Assembly: GCA_022772475.1 (NCBI GenBank)
Contig: JALEZQ010000064.1
Location: 33,419 to 97,418, forward strand
Direction: 5' to 3'
DNA length: 64,000 bases
Source of the DNA: Bacteroidales bacterium
GTDB lineage: Bacteria > Bacteroidota > Bacteroidia > Bacteroidales > Bacteroidaceae
In this document: positions 17,450 through 26,760 of the stretch, piece after piece
Position numbering within the stretch: the stretch's first letter is position 1
How the letters are laid out: each line of letters starts with the position of its first letter
Notes under the pieces: generated by a model
Database searches by the model: none
Told to the model about the DNA's origin: nothing
Seen by the model: only the letters and a program-made list of their open reading frames with translations
Program-made: the position numbers and the translations under genes

Positions 17450-20389
17450 CTATTTCGTAAGGAAATCGACGAGGGCGCGGATGGTCTGGCGGCGCAGGTC
17501 GGCATCGGCGATGCCCTCGAAGGGGAAGCCCATGGCCACCACGCGGCAGTCTTTGCCGCTGTAGGCGATGCCGGCGCTCTGTCCCTGACCGTAGGCGAAG
17601 GCCGTGAAGGCGCCGTTGCCTACAGGCATCAGGGCGTCGGGGGCGATGACGGCATAGGTGTCGCCGCCCTTGTCGCGCTGCAGGGGCAGGTTGAGGTTGA
17701 GACCGCGCACGATGCCTGTGGAGTCGGCGCGGGCGCTGCCGGCGAAGTCGTAGTGCAGCACCTCGCGGGTGAAGCGGCGCTCGTCGTCACGCTGCATGTC
17801 GCTGCCGATGAAACTGCCGCTGACCAGCAGGCGGCCGCCATGCTGCATATAGTCGGTCAGCACACGGCGCACGCCGTCGGGGAAGGTCTTGAAGGGCTTG
17901 AGGTTGTACGGCACGTCGCGCTGCAGGCCGCAGATGTAATCGACCATGTCGTAGTCGGCGGGGCGCACCTGTCCGCTGACCATGGCGTCGCGGCTGCACG
18001 AGACGATGGTATAGTCGCCCGCGGCCGAGAGGTCGGCGGCATGGCGCACGGGATAGTCGAAGGTGTTGCCCGTGAGGCGGTCGCCGGTGTATTCCAGACC
18101 GCTGTGGCCAAGCCAGAGCGGGGCGTCGGTGGCCGTGGAGTGGGCATCGAAGACCTGCTGGCGGCCACAGAGGGCGTAGCTGGCGCCGTAGGGCACGCCG
18201 GGGTCAACGTCGAGCAGGAAGCCCACGCTGTCGGGCGTCTCGATGCGCGCCGGTCCGCTCAGACGGTCGAAGCCGTTGACGATGAGCACGCGGGGGGCGC
18301 CGGCCTTGGTGGCCTGACGCACGGCCAACTGCTCACCGGGGAAACTCTCGCCGCCGGCATTGACGGCCGTCACCTGAAAACTGTAGGTCTGCCCCGGACT
18401 GACGGGAATCTGCACGGACTGCCCGTCGCTGACCAAGCGGCCATTGTCGTAGCCCTCGTCGCCCACCTTGGTATAGACGACGTAGGCCGTCGGAGCGGCG
18501 TTGTCGCCCGTTACACTATCGGTCTGCGTACGCCACGACAGGCGCACATGGTTGTCGGCTGTCAGCGTGGCGGCCAGGTGGGTGGGGGGTAGCGGAGCCA
18601 CCATACTGTGCTTCTCGCCATGCTGGTAGGCAACGAAGCGGAGCACGGCCTTGTAGATGGCGCGGGCCAGAGAGAACTTGAACAGCGGGTCGTGGGCATA
18701 CTTCATGTCGCCAAAGTTCTGGTGCGAGAACATCTCGAGGATGACGGCGGGGAGGTCGGGCGTGCGCGTCTCGCCGTAGTTGCGGTCCCACAGTTCGCGC
18801 TGTGTCCACTGGGTGCCCCATGTGCGCGACATGTCGGCCGTCACCTGCGATAGGAGCATGGCCGCCATATCTTCGGAAGCACGGCGCGACATACCGGCGG
18901 GAAACTCGGTCTGTCCGAGCCCATCGACGGTGGTACAGATGGCCAGCGTGCCATAGATGCCGTGGTCGGGCCGCGTGCCGGCATCGCTGTGCAGCGACAG
19001 CACCATCTCGAGGGGCACGCCCATGCCCTTGGTGCCGGGCATGTAGGCGCTGCCGCCGGCCATGTGGTTGAGCATGTTGCTGCGGGCGCGGATATCGCTC
19101 TTGTAGTCGTTGCTGTCGTCGGGGTCGGTGCCGAGGAGGGTATCGGGCAGTCCGCTCCATTGGGCGTGATAGCGGGCACCCTCGAGGAAGCGGGCGAAGC
19201 CGCTCGTATTTCCTCCACGCTCCACCATGCCCACGCCGCCGCCGAAGCGCACGCCGTCGGCGGTGACGAAGCCGCGGTAATTGCTCTGGTTGGTGAGGAC
19301 CACGCGGCCCTGGCTGCTCTCGCCTTCGTCAAAGTCGAACGTGCCGAGATACACCCACGTGCCACCGCCCATCTGCTGGTTCACGCGGAAGGACGTGCGG
19401 CCGCCTTTGTGATAGACGGTGTAGTGGGCGTCGGGCACGCTGCCCGGCACGGTGGCGTAACTGACATATACGGCGTAGCGGCCCGTGCGCGGCAGGCGCG
19501 GCGTCCATGTGGCGGTGGCCAAGCGGGTGCGGCGGCTGACGCTGGCAATCTTGCGGGCCGTTCCGGTGCGGAAGGGCTGTATGCTGTCGTGGCGGATGAT
19601 GGGCACGGGGGCGAAGCCTGTGCCGTCGGGCGTAGAGGTCCAAGCGCCTTCGTCGCGGACAGCCTCGCTGTAGGTGCCCATACCGGTTACGGCATCGTTA
19701 TCGACGATGGCCTCGGCCGTCTGATAGTCGCGCTCGCGGGCCGATACCACCACGGCACCGGCTTTCTCGAGCATCGGGATGAGGTAGGGGAAGACGATGG
19801 ACTGAGTGAGCAGGTCTTCGGTGGTGCAGAAGAGTGCCGGGCGCTGCCAGCGCCAGCGTGCGCCGTTCCAGTAGCGGCCGTGGCTGGGGTTGATCATGAG
19901 GTGGCGCCCCTGCAGACCGCGGCTCACCTCATAGGGTTGCGACAGGGGCGTGACCCAGGCGTAGCCCTTGTACTCGACGTCGCCCCATAGGCGCGAGCGG
20001 TCAGCACGGCCTTCGCGGAAGATGTTGGGCACGAGGTCCTCGATGCGCTGTCCGCTCTTGCCGTAGATGGCCAAGCGGTAGGTGTTGTAGGGATTAGGCA
20101 GCCGGCGGCTGAGGCCCTTGTAGATGTCGGCCACGCGGCCGTCGGTCAGGGGCTGCGAAGTGAAGGGCTCGTTGGCGTAGATACTGAGCGTACGACTGTC
20201 GTCGTCGCAGCGCAGGCTGTCGCAGCCCATCGCGTCGTGGGGCCGGTAGCCCTCGACATGATAGTTCTGGAAATACTGGGCCACGGCGGTGCGCACGGCC
20301 GGGCTTACACCACGCTGAGCGGCGGCGGGCGGCACGGCCAGGGCAAAGGCCAGGGCAAGGATGACGGTCAGTTTGTTGCGGTAAATCAT
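17450..20389 (-). CDS. N-acetylmuramoyl-L-alanine amidase/xanthan lyase-like secreted protein with FN3-like region
   Basis: 979 aa, signal peptide, amidase-3-like MVLSLHSDAGTRPD, RDYGETRTPDLPAVILEMFSHQN-type region, FN3-like PLPPTHLAATLTADNHVRLSWR. Confidence 0.75.
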   Translation of the reverse strand: MIYRNKLTVILALAFALAVPPAAAQRGVSPAVRTAVAQYFQNYHVEGYRPHDAMGCDSLRCDDDSRTLSIYANEPFTSQPLTDGRVADIYKGLSRRLPNPYNTYRLAIYGKSGQRIEDLVPNIFREGRADRSRLWGDVEYKGYAWVTPLSQPYEVSRGLQGRHLMINPSHGRYWNGARWRWQRPALFCTTEDLLTQSIVFPYLIPMLEKAGAVVVSARERDYQTAEAIVDNDAVTGMGTYSEAVRDEGAWTSTPDGTGFAPVPIIRHDSIQPFRTGTARKIASVSRRTRLATATWTPRLPRTGRYAVYVSYATVPGSVPDAHYTVYHKGGRTSFRVNQQMGGGTWVYLGTFDFDEGESSQGRVVLTNQSNYRGFVTADGVRFGGGVGMVERGGNTSGFARFLEGARYHAQWSGLPDTLLGTDPDDSNDYKSDIRARSNMLNHMAGGSAYMPGTKGMGVPLEMVLSLHSDAGTRPDHGIYGTLAICTTVDGLGQTEFPAGMSRRASEDMAAMLLSQVTADMSRTWGTQWTQRELWDRNYGETRTPDLPAVILEMFSHQNFGDMKYAHDPLFKFSLARAIYKAVLRFVAYQHGEKHSMVAPLPPTHLAATLTADNHVRLSWRTQTDSVTGDNAAPTAYVVYTKVGDEGYDNGRLVSDGQSVQIPVSPGQTYSFQVTAVNAGGESFPGEQLAVRQATKAGAPRVLIVNGFDRLSGPARIETPDSVGFLLDVDPGVPYGASYALCGRQQVFDAHSTATDAPLWLGHSGLEYTGDRLTGNTFDYPVRHAADLSAAGDYTIVSCSRDAMVSGQVRPADYDMVDYICGLQRDVPYNLKPFKTFPDGVRRVLTDYMQHGGRLLVSGSFIGSDMQRDDERRFTREVLHYDFAGSARADSTGIVRGLNLNLPLQRDKGGDTYAVIAPDALMPVGNGAFTAFAYGQGQSAGIAYSGKDCRVVAMGFPFEGIADADLRRQTIRALVDFLTK

Positions 20390-20415
20390 CTCTAAGGTTC
20401 TTTCTTCCGAGGAGG

Positions 20416-20979
20416 TCAGACGGGCTGTCCAATCTCCTCGACGGCAAATTTCTCGGGGTGGCGTCCCTCGAAGGGGCGGTAGTAGTCCATGATGGTCTTC
20501 ATGTCTTCGTCAATGCGTCCGGAGGGGATGATGGTCTTGGTGCAGACGATGGTTTTGTGGGCAAAGTCGATGGCGTAGAGCATGATGGGCAGGTTGGCCT
20601 TGAGGGCGATGTAGTAGAAGCCGCGCTTCCATGTGGTGACGCGGGAGCGTGTGCCTTCGGGCGTCAGGGCCAGTTCGAAATGGTCGGCTTCAAGGGCCTG
20701 CTGCGCCATCTGGTCGGTCAGACTGGTTTTCTTGCTGCGCACCACGGGCACACCGCCGATGTGGCGCAGCCAGAGGCCAAGGGGGAAGAAGAACCACTCC
20801 TTCTTCATCATGAAGCGGGCCTTGCGGCCGATGGCATAGTAGTAGAGTTTGGCTATGATGAAGTCCCAATTGCTGGTATGCGGGGCGACGCAGATGACAC
20901 ACTTGTCGTGTCGGGGCACGGTGACGTGCTCTTTCCAGCCCATGAGGCCGAACAGCAGTTTGCGGGCTATGGCAGACAT
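20416..20979 (-). CDS. 1-acyl-sn-glycerol-3-phosphate acyltransferase family protein
   Basis: CVAPHTSNWDFIIAK (HTSNWD acyltransferase motif), LTPEGTRSRV. Confidence 0.85.
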   Translation of the reverse strand: MSAIARKLLFGLMGWKEHVTVPRHDKCVICVAPHTSNWDFIIAKLYYYAIGRKARFMMKKEWFFFPLGLWLRHIGGVPVVRSKKTSLTDQMAQQALEADHFELALTPEGTRSRVTTWKRGFYYIALKANLPIMLYAIDFAHKTIVCTKTIIPSGRIDEDMKTIMDYYRPFEGRHPEKFAVEEIGQPV

Positions 20980-21150
20980 ATTCTAAAGGGGTGTTGCGAG
21001 GGATGAAGAAAAGAGAGGGGGCGCATAGCAGGCTGTATGCAACAGCAAAATGAGGAACTGGAAGCGTGCGTTCCGTGCCGTCTCCATGTGGGGAGCAGGC
21101 CGTACAGCGGTTTCCAATTCCTCATTCTTATCTCTGCGGTCTGCCGACCG

Positions 21151-21414
21151 TCAGATGCTGACGATGCGCTCTGCCAGGTCGTTGATGCTGGTGGTGAAGT
21201 CCTGATGCAGACGTTTGAAGAAGAGGCGTTCAGAGCCTTTCTCGACGTGCGACAGACGCGACACGTAGTCGGTATGCAACTGGAGCAGTTCGGCCATCAG
21301 CGGCTGGTATTTGTCGGCTGCATTGGGCGTGCAGGCGTTGAGCACGACGCAGTCGGTCATCAGTTCGCCGGTGATGCGCTTGATAGATTTCTTGAGTTGT
21401 TTGCGTGAAGCCAT
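21151..21414 (-). CDS. hypothetical protein
   Basis: 87 aa ORF in line with flanking minus-strand genes. Confidence 0.6.
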   Translation of the reverse strand: MASRKQLKKSIKRITGELMTDCVVLNACTPNAADKYQPLMAELLQLHTDYVSRLSHVEKGSERLFFKRLHQDFTTSINDLAERIVSI

Positions 21415-21449
21415 AGTATATTCTGTTGTTAAGGTAAGGGGGCGCTGTG

Positions 21450-21986
21450 CTATTGTATGATTTCCATGCCCTTCCGTATGGCCTCCTCGTTCATGGGCAG
21501 GAGGTTGTGGTGGCGCTCGGGCAGCGTTTTACGCAGGGCTTTCATGACGCTCTCCATGCTGACGATGGGGTGAATCTTGAGCAGTCCGCCGAGCACCATC
21601 ATGTTGAAGCACTTCACCATCTTCATCTCGGCGGCCATTTCCATGGCGTTGATTTGATGGGCGATGATGTCGGTACGCGTGGGGGGCTCCATGATGCCGA
21701 AGCCGTCGTAGATAAGGTGTCCGCCGGGCTTGACCTTAGGCTGAAACTTGTCGAGCGAGGGCTGGTTGAGGACGATGGCGGTGTCGTAGGCGCTGAGGAT
21801 GGGCGAGGATATGGGGTCGTCGCTGACGATGACGGTGACGTTGGCCGTGCCGCCGCGCTGCTCTGGTCCGTAGGCCGGCATCCACGTCACTTCCTTGCCC
21901 TCCATGAGTCCGGCGTAGGCCAGAATCTTTCCCATCGAGAGGACGCCCTGTCCGCCGAAGCCGGATATGATGATTTCTTGTTTCAT
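21450..21986 (-). CDS. 2-oxoacid:acceptor oxidoreductase gamma subunit
   Basis: IIISGFGGQGVLSMGKILAYAGLMEGKEVTWMPAYGPEQRGGTANVTVIVSDD. Confidence 0.92.
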   Translation of the reverse strand: MKQEIIISGFGGQGVLSMGKILAYAGLMEGKEVTWMPAYGPEQRGGTANVTVIVSDDPISSPILSAYDTAIVLNQPSLDKFQPKVKPGGHLIYDGFGIMEPPTRTDIIAHQINAMEMAAEMKMVKCFNMMVLGGLLKIHPIVSMESVMKALRKTLPERHHNLLPMNEEAIRKGMEIIQ

Positions 21987-22025
21987 GATGCTGTGGGGTT
22001 GATGGCTGTGGTGGTCGTGGCGGGT

Positions 22026-22835
22026 CTATTTGCCGCCCTGCGCGGTGACGTCCTTGAGGTCGCCGGGGGGATAGAAGGCAAACATCTTGTCGGCCATCCA
22101 TTCGTTGGCCTTGGCGGGGGTCATCTTCCATCCTGACGAGCAGGTGCCGACAATCTCTACCAAACTGGAGCCGATGCCCTTCATGGAGCACTCGAAGGCC
22201 TTGCGTATGGCGGCCTTGGCCTTGCGTATGGCGGGGACGCTGTGCACGCTCTGGCGGGTGACGTAGGCGGTGCCCTCAAGGCTGGCTGCTATCTCAGTGA
22301 TTTTGATGGGATAGCCGTGGAGGTCGGCCTGGCGTCCGTAGGGGCAGGTGGCGGTCTTCATGCCCATGAGGGTGGTGGGTGCCATCTGTCCGCCGGTCAT
22401 GCCGTAGATGGCGTTGTTGACGAAGATGATGGTGATGTTGTCGCCGCGGTTGAGGGCGTGTATGCTTTCGGCGGTGCCGATGCAGGCCAGGTCGCCGTCA
22501 CCCTGGTAGGTGAACACCAGGCGGTCGGGCCAAAGGCGCTTGGCGGCGCAGGCCAGGGCGGGTGCGCGGCCGTGGGCAGCCTCCTGCCAGTCGATGTCGA
22601 TATAGCGGTAGGCGAACACGGCGCAGCCCACGGGGCTTATGCCGATGGCGCGTTCCTGCATACCCATTTCTTCGATGACCTCGGCGATGAGCTTGTGCAC
22701 CACGCCGTGCGAACATCCCGGGCAGTAGTGCATGGGGGTGTCGTTCATCAGCGCGGGCTTGGCGTACACCAGATTCTCGGCGCTGATTATATCCTGCTTG
22801 GCGGCCACGCCGGCCGTCTTATCTTGTTCTGTCAT
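22026..22835 (-). CDS. 2-oxoacid:acceptor oxidoreductase beta (TPP-binding) subunit
   Basis: HYCPGCSHGVVHKLIAEV, GDGDLACIGTAE, VNNAIYGMTGGQMAPTT. Confidence 0.93.
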   Translation of the reverse strand: MTEQDKTAGVAAKQDIISAENLVYAKPALMNDTPMHYCPGCSHGVVHKLIAEVIEEMGMQERAIGISPVGCAVFAYRYIDIDWQEAAHGRAPALACAAKRLWPDRLVFTYQGDGDLACIGTAESIHALNRGDNITIIFVNNAIYGMTGGQMAPTTLMGMKTATCPYGRQADLHGYPIKITEIAASLEGTAYVTRQSVHSVPAIRKAKAAIRKAFECSMKGIGSSLVEIVGTCSSGWKMTPAKANEWMADKMFAFYPPGDLKDVTAQGGK

Positions 22836-22848
22836 AATCGGGAAAGTG

Positions 22849-23286
22849 TCAGTCTTGTTGTTGGGGCGCGGGCTTTTGCGGGGCGGCCGGATGTTCCGGG
22901 ATTTCCGGAAGGTCCGGCTTTTCCAGATGTTCCGGGATTTCCGGAGAGTCCGGGGTTTCCGGGGTGGTTTGTCGGCGGTCGGCGAAATCGTCCATGGTGT
23001 AGGCCTTGCGTTGCCGGCGGTCATTGCCTTCCTTTCGGTGGAGCATGACGGGCATGCGCAGGGCCACCTCTACCATCTTGATGATGACGGCCACGACGCA
23101 GAGGTGCGTGGGCCATGTGGGCGCCGGTCCGTCGCCTATCCAAGCGCAGGCTACGCCACCTATGGAGATGGCGGCCATGAGGATAAAGATGGCGTTGAGC
23201 CAGTTTCGCAGAACGAAGAGGCGGTCGCGCTCGTGCGCTGCCTTCTGTCCGTCACGCCGGGGGCGCTGATGGGGTACGGCGCTCAT
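22849..23286 (-). CDS. hypothetical membrane protein with Pro-rich C-terminus
   Basis: Two hydrophobic segments, C-terminal PETPDSPEIPEHLEKPDLPEIPEHPAAPQKPAPQQQD; sits between oxidoreductase subunits. Confidence 0.65.
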   Translation of the reverse strand: MSAVPHQRPRRDGQKAAHERDRLFVLRNWLNAIFILMAAISIGGVACAWIGDGPAPTWPTHLCVVAVIIKMVEVALRMPVMLHRKEGNDRRQRKAYTMDDFADRRQTTPETPDSPEIPEHLEKPDLPEIPEHPAAPQKPAPQQQD

Positions 23287-24368
23287 GCCAGATCGAATTT
23301 ATCGAGTTCGGCAATGATTTCGTCGGGGTCGGGCACGATGCCGCCCAGACGGCCGTAGTGGTTGACGGGCACGCGGCCGGCGGCGGCGTAGCGCACGTCG
23401 AAGACCATCTGGCCGGCATTGATTTCGACGGTGAGCAGCCCCTTGACGCGGTCGCACAGGGCGGAGATGGCGTCGGTGGGGAAGGGCCAGAGGGTGATGG
23501 GGCGGAACAGGCCGACGCGGCGGCCCTGCTCGCGGGCGGTCTCCATGGCTTTGTGGGAGATGCGGGCGGCTGAGCCGAAGGCCACGATGACGATGTCGGC
23601 GTCGTCGCAGTTGACCATCTCGTAGCGCACCTCATTGTCGGCGATGAGGCGGTATTTGGCCTGCAACTGCTGGTTTTTCTTCTCCATCTCGGCGGGGTCG
23701 AGCTCGAGCGAGGTGATGACGTTCACGCCGCGACTTTTCAGCCCATGGCCGTTGGCGGCCCAGGGGCATTCGCGGGCTATCTCCTCTTCGGTGCGGCGGG
23801 GCTTGAAGGGCGGCAGCACCACCTTTTCCATCATCTGGCCGATGACGCCGTCGGAGAGAATCATCACGGGAGTGCGATACTTGAAGGCCAGGCGGAAGCC
23901 CTCATCCACGAAGTCGGCCATCTCCTGCACAGAGTTGGGGGCCAAGACGATAACGTTGTAGTCGCCGTTGCCGCCGCCGCGCGTGGCCTGGTTGTAGTCG
24001 CTCTGCGAGGGCTGTATGGTACCCAGTCCGGGACCGCCACGCTGCACGTTGACGATGAGGCCGGGCACCTCGGCGCCGGCCATGTAACTGATGCCTTCCT
24101 GCATCAGGGCGATACCCACGCTCGACGACGAGGTCATGACGCGCTTTCCCGTGCCACCGCCGCCGTAGAGCATGTTAATCGAGGCCACTTCGCTCTCGGC
24201 CTGGAGCACCACCATGCCGGTCGTTTCCCAGGGTTTGATTTCGGCCAGTGTTTCGAGCACCTCGCTCTGGGGCGTGATGGGATAGCCGAAATAGCCATCG
24301 CAGCCGCAGCGTACCGCGGCATGGGCTATGGCTTCGTTGCCTTTAAGTAAAAGTATTTCTTTTTCCAT
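23283..24368 (-). CDS. 2-oxoacid (branched-chain/2-oxoglutarate):acceptor oxidoreductase alpha subunit
   Basis: LLKGNEAIAHAAVRCGCDGYFGYPITPQSEVLE, RVMTSSSSVGIALMQEGISYMAGAEVPGLIVNVQRGGPGLG. Confidence 0.93.
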   Translation of the reverse strand: MEKEILLLKGNEAIAHAAVRCGCDGYFGYPITPQSEVLETLAEIKPWETTGMVVLQAESEVASINMLYGGGGTGKRVMTSSSSVGIALMQEGISYMAGAEVPGLIVNVQRGGPGLGTIQPSQSDYNQATRGGGNGDYNVIVLAPNSVQEMADFVDEGFRLAFKYRTPVMILSDGVIGQMMEKVVLPPFKPRRTEEEIARECPWAANGHGLKSRGVNVITSLELDPAEMEKKNQQLQAKYRLIADNEVRYEMVNCDDADIVIVAFGSAARISHKAMETAREQGRRVGLFRPITLWPFPTDAISALCDRVKGLLTVEINAGQMVFDVRYAAAGRVPVNHYGRLGGIVPDPDEIIAELDKFDLA

Positions 24369-24446
24369 TGCTTTTTGTAGAGAGGGCGGCGCGGACAGCG
24401 TGCTTGCCTTCACCCGCAGAGCCCAATGGCATGGGGCGCCTTGGGC

Positions 24447-24677
24447 TTATTCGTTGACTTTCTTCTTATATACCGTGATGCAGGCGTCGGGACAGACGAT
24501 GGCGCACGAGGCGCAACCTATACACTTGTCTGCCACGTTGCGACAAAAGGCGTAACCTTTGTGGTTCACTTCGCCTATGGTGAGCGCCAGCGTCTTTGTG
24601 GGACAGGCCACGACGCAGAGGTTGCACCCCTTGCAGCGGGCTTCGTCAACGACGACGGCTCCAATAATTTTGCTCAT
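24447..24677 (-). CDS. 4Fe-4S ferredoxin subunit of the oxidoreductase
   Basis: Two CX2CX2CX3C clusters: CKGCNLCVVACP and CIGCASCAIVCP. Confidence 0.93.
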   Translation of the reverse strand: MSKIIGAVVVDEARCKGCNLCVVACPTKTLALTIGEVNHKGYAFCRNVADKCIGCASCAIVCPDACITVYKKKVNE

Positions 24678-24770
24678 CTTTTTTTCTAATCGGGGTTTGG
24701 GGCGTCCGCATGGGTGCGGTGCGCCATCGTTCTTGGTGCGTTTTTGCCGAGGAGGCGGGGCGAGGAGGCG

Positions 24771-25094
24771 TCAGGGGTTGTACATATCCTTGCAGTAAAA
24801 GTCCATGATGCCGCGCCACAGGGCCAGCGCTTCGACGGCCGGACTGTCGGGGTCGAGCCTGCTGGCGTGCAGGTAGGCGTTCATGGCTTCGGTGCGCCGA
24901 CCGGCTTTCACCAGGGCGTTGCCGCGCAGGTAGTGCAGGCCGGCATCGTCCTGTTTTTGCAGCCATTCGTCGGCCAGCGCCAGAGCGCCTGCGGTGTCGC
25001 CGCGGGCGGTCAATGCCCTTATTTTGCCATATACGCCTTGCATTCTTCGTTCCTTAGCCATTTCGCAATGCAAAGTTATCTTTTTTCCCTGCAA
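24771..25094 (-). CDS. tetratricopeptide-like protein
   Basis: TPR-like helical repeats ALALADEWLQKQDDAGLHYLRGNALVKAGRRTEAMNAYLHASRLDPDSP. Confidence 0.75.
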   Translation of the reverse strand: MQGKKITLHCEMAKERRMQGVYGKIRALTARGDTAGALALADEWLQKQDDAGLHYLRGNALVKAGRRTEAMNAYLHASRLDPDSPAVEALALWRGIMDFYCKDMYNP

Positions 25095-25362
25095 CCCTTG
25101 TCTATTTAGCCTTGTTTAGGTTGTTCTGCGAGTCATTAATTATGTTAAACAATCTACTTTCAAAGCCAAACACCTAATTTTCAATACCATTCATTTCTCG
25201 CCCTGTTTAATTGTAAAACCAACTAACTGCCGCGCGTGTATTTATTCCGCCTGCCAAATATGCACACCATAGCGCAGTGTGTGCTTTTGAGAGCGAAAAA
25301 AAGCGGGGCGGCGAAAAGGTGGCGGGCGGACCGTGGCAGGCCGTACAACAGGGCCTTATTTT

Positions 25363-25760
25363 TTTGCACACTATGTCAACAACGTGAATTTTGCGTCCGA
25401 AAACGTGAACAGCGTCAGTCCTCCAAATAGAAGCGAAAAAGCGGGGCGCGGTACTGAAAACGCATTCCGACGCCACACTTTGGGCGAGAGAAAATCCTGT
25501 TTGGGCGAGAGAAAATCCTGACGCCCAAACAGTGATGCCCGTTCCGCCCTCCTCTTCAGCGTACTGAAGAGGGCGTGTTTCGGGTAAAACATGCGGAAAT
25601 TTTAGAGAATTTAACCGACAACAAGCATTTCTCCCAAATTCTCGCAATATACTATCAAACTCTATCGCGCCATACTTGCGTTATTTCCGCCTGCCGTCCG
25701 GCCGGTGGATTTGGCGGGCATTCTCGACGTTAACGTATGTGAAATACACGATTGCACACT
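25363..25760 (+). repeat. ~397-bp intergenic repeat family, copy 2
   Basis: Same boundary TTGCACAC motifs and shared blocks as 9834-10230; centre contains tandem TTTGGGCGAGAGAAAATCCTG x2. Confidence 0.85.
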
Positions 25761-25819
25761 GCCGCGGCGCTGACCGCGGCAGTGTGACATTCGGGCGTCA
25801 ACCCGGACTATGCTTTGTT

Positions 25820-25879
25820 CCGCCCGGGCTAACTCCGTCCGGGCTAATTCCGTCCGGGCTAATTCCGCCCGGGCTACAC
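25820..25879. repeat. 15-bp tandem repeat, 4 units
   Basis: CCGCCCGGGCTAACT / CCGTCCGGGCTAATT / CCGTCCGGGCTAATT / CCGCCCGGGCTACAC. Confidence 0.85.
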
Positions 25880-25883
25880 CTTA

Positions 25884-26714
25884 TTAATAAGTAAGGTGCG
25901 CGCGCGAGGCACGGCGCTTGCGGTGCTTGAGCCACATCCAGTAGCCGGACCATGGCAGCAGGGCGCCGATGAGGGCGCTAAGGAAGTAGAGGGTCTTGGT
26001 GAGGAGGCCGCCCCACTGGCCGGTGTGGAGGCTGTAGAACAGGCGGCGCACCTCGTCGGCGGGCATGAGGCCGTCGAAGAGGCCGTAGGCCATCTGGCGA
26101 TACCAGCCGAAGGACCACGTCAGCCCGGTGAGGGCCATGAGCAGCAGGAAGGCGGTGGCATAGATGCCGAGGGCGACGTGGCTGTCGTAGAAGGCGGGGC
26201 GCCAGCCCTGCCGCCAGCGCAGGGTGAGGCGGCGCCGCCACTGTCCGGCATGGCGGGGCCACCACACCACGACGCCGCTGATGAGGACGATGACCATCAT
26301 GAGCGTCGAGATGCCCACCACCCATTTGCCCACAGAGGGCTCGCCCTTTTTCGCCGGGGCATCGAGCAGCCAGCGGTGCAGTTTGCGCACCTCGCGGAAG
26401 AAGGGCAGTTGCGGCGGGCGGGCATGGCCGGCGCGCGCGGTCCCAGTCTGCGGGACGTGGGCGGTGGCAGGACGGTCGGCAGCCGAAGCCGTCTGCGCAT
26501 CCTGACGCGACGGGCGGGCGTGGGCATGGCCGGCGGCATCGGGACGGCCGGCGCCATCGTGCCGCACCGCATCGGCCGTGGCCGGTACGGGGGCTATGGC
26601 GGCGGTAATCTCTTTCTCAAAGACCAGGAGGGCACCCGTCAGGCAGATGATGGAAAACACGATGCCGAAGGGCAGCGAGAGCCAGAGGTGGAGGCGACGG
26701 AAGAGTGTTTTCAT
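25884..26714 (-). CDS. PepSY-associated TM helix domain protein
   Basis: RRLHLWLSLPFGIVFSIICLTGALLVFEKEI, LHRWL, DSHVALGIYATAFLLLMALTGLTWSFGWYR, SLHTGQWGG. Confidence 0.88.
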   Translation of the reverse strand: MKTLFRRLHLWLSLPFGIVFSIICLTGALLVFEKEITAAIAPVPATADAVRHDGAGRPDAAGHAHARPSRQDAQTASAADRPATAHVPQTGTARAGHARPPQLPFFREVRKLHRWLLDAPAKKGEPSVGKWVVGISTLMMVIVLISGVVVWWPRHAGQWRRRLTLRWRQGWRPAFYDSHVALGIYATAFLLLMALTGLTWSFGWYRQMAYGLFDGLMPADEVRRLFYSLHTGQWGGLLTKTLYFLSALIGALLPWSGYWMWLKHRKRRASRAHLTY

Positions 26715-26760
26715 AATCGTATAGGACGTTTGAGGGTGAAACAGGCGGGTGGCGGGCGGT

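Noticed and set aside
21050-21125. AATGAGGAACTGGAA...TTCCAATTCCTCATT imperfect inverted repeat
   Set aside because: Probably an ordinary intergenic terminator or hairpin between minus-strand genes; no further evidence of special function.
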